The notes under the pieces were generated by a model that was not told where the DNA came from, ran no database searches, and was given only the letters and a program-made list of their open reading frames with translations. Both the position numbers and the translations under genes were made by a program. Source: Thermoleophilaceae bacterium (lineage in GTDB: Bacteria; Actinomycetota; Thermoleophilia; Solirubrobacterales; JACPNS01). Taken from it: a DNA stretch of 5,897 bases. The stretch covers positions 1 through 5,897 of the forward strand of contig JAEMRJ010000131.1 of NCBI GenBank assembly GCA_016463365.1. The letters are read 5' to 3'. Positions 5,270-5,897 of this stretch are shown here, piece by piece. Numbering within the stretch: position 1 is the stretch's first letter; each line of letters starts with the position of its first letter.

Positions 5270-5277
5270 TGTCGGTC

Positions 5278-5897
5278 TTGACTGACTTTCTGAATGAAAA
5301 TGGCGTCGTAATCGCGCTTGTGTGCGCGCTTGTCGCCGTTGCCTACGGGGTATTGAACACGCGCTCGCTGCTCAAACTCTCGCCCGGCAACGAAAAGATG
5401 CAGGAGATCTCGCAGGCGATCCAAGAGGGCGCCAGCGCATACCTCAACCGCCAGTACTCGTCGATCGCGATCGTCGGCATCATCGTCGCCGCGATCCTCG
5501 CGTTGATTCCGGAGCTCGGCCCTGCCGTCGCCATCGGATTCATTATCGGAGGCGTTTCCTCCGCGGCCGCCGGTTACATCGGAATGAACGTGTCGGTGCG
5601 CATGAACGCCCGTGTTGCGGAGTCGGCGCGTGGCGGGATCAGCCCGGCTCTGGACACCGCTTTCCGCGGTGGTGCCGTGACCGGAATGCTCGTCGTCGGC
5701 CTTGCGCTGTTCGGCGTCGCCGCCTATTACGGAATTCTCACCTGGCTCTTTGACTTCACCACCCGTGACGCCGTCGACGCGCTAGTCGGTCTTGGCTTCG
5801 GTGGATCGCTGATCTCCGTCTTCGCCCGCCTCGGTGGCGGAATCTTCACCAAGGGCGCCGACGTCGGCGCCGACATCGTCGGCAAGATCGAAGCCGG
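5278..5897 (+). CDS. hppA: Membrane-bound proton-translocating pyrophosphatase (H+-PPase), N-terminal part, cut by the window edge
   Basis: This integral membrane pump couples hydrolysis of pyrophosphate to ion transport, usually of protons. Only the first 206 complete codons, roughly the first 30 percent, are present. Hydrophobic segments lie at about 8-25, 62-79, 83-105 and 133-156, consistent with several transmembrane helices. EISQAIQEGASAYLNRQY (43-60) is the conserved first cytoplasmic segment. GGGIFTKGADVGADIVGKIE (186-205) is the diagnostic motif holding acidic and Lys residues that bind Mg-pyrophosphate (D195, D199, K203, E205 visible). The position deciding K+ dependence and the Na+/H+ selectivity residues lie outside the window, so the pumped ion is assumed. 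The TTG start at 5278 is chosen for GAAAGG 8 bases upstream; GTG 5269 would add three residues. The gene has its own leader after a 120-base gap, so it is probably transcribed separately from the tsa-rex genes. Confidence 0.95.
   Translation, partial: MTDFLNENGVVIALVCALVAVAYGVLNTRSLLKLSPGNEKMQEISQAIQEGASAYLNRQYSSIAIVGIIVAAILALIPELGPAVAIGFIIGGVSSAAAGYIGMNVSVRMNARVAESARGGISPALDTAFRGGAVTGMLVVGLALFGVAAYYGILTWLFDFTTRDAVDALVGLGFGGSLISVFARLGGGIFTKGADVGADIVGKIEA

Noticed and set aside
5322..5753. 143-codon plus-strand open frame inside hppA
   Set aside because: It is out of frame with the clear pyrophosphatase reading frame, and its Arg-rich composition is typical of a shifted frame in G/C-rich DNA.
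5854..5871. Perfect 18-base palindrome in hppA
   Set aside because: It encodes the conserved Gly-Ala-Asp-Val-Gly-Ala segment of the pyrophosphatase motif. G/C-ending codons for this amino-acid repeat produce the palindrome automatically.

Overview
The window looks like a stretch of high-GC Gram-positive (actinobacterial) chromosome. Codons mostly end in G or C, GTG and TTG starts are common, and genes are tightly packed with 4-base start/stop overlaps. A glutaredoxin-like gene directly before rex is an arrangement I associate with Actinobacteria. A deep-branching class such as Thermoleophilia (Solirubrobacterales) is my guess from gene content. I could not test it without a search.

Layout. 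At the left edge is the 5' part of panC (pantothenate synthetase) on the minus strand. A 221-base divergent control region separates it from a plus-strand run of genes. That run starts with the tRNA t6A modification set: tsaE (403-858), tsaB (855-1517), rimI (1514-2026) and tsaD (2023-3009). Next are a small glutaredoxin-like protein (3009-3263), the NAD(H)-sensing repressor rex (3272-3967) and a YbdK/GCS2-type carboxylate-amine ligase (3982-5157). After a 120-base gap rich in inverted repeats, the 5' third of a membrane-bound proton-pumping pyrophosphatase gene (hppA) begins at a TTG codon at 5278 and runs off the right edge.

How the genes work together. TsaB, TsaD and TsaE carry out the last step of t6A synthesis: the threonylcarbamoyl group of an adenylate made elsewhere by TsaC/Sua5 is moved to A37 of ANN-decoding tRNAs. 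RimI acetylates the N-terminus of ribosomal protein S18 and is a habitual neighbour of tsaB and tsaD. Five genes from tsaE to the glutaredoxin-like gene are joined by four overlapping stop/start junctions, so they are very probably one translationally coupled operon. The glutaredoxin-like gene, rex and the ligase form a redox-flavoured tail: a dithiol protein, an NADH/NAD+ sensor and a possible gamma-glutamyl (thiol) ligase.

I see no phage, transposon, CRISPR array, tRNA or rRNA, and no clearly new multi-gene system; the coding content is housekeeping. The items worth a second look are non-coding or structural: a strong hairpin inside tsaB, a structured leader before hppA, palindromes in the panC/tsaE and glutaredoxin/rex junctions, two possible leaderless starts, a Rex with a divergent C-terminus, and the redox grouping itself.
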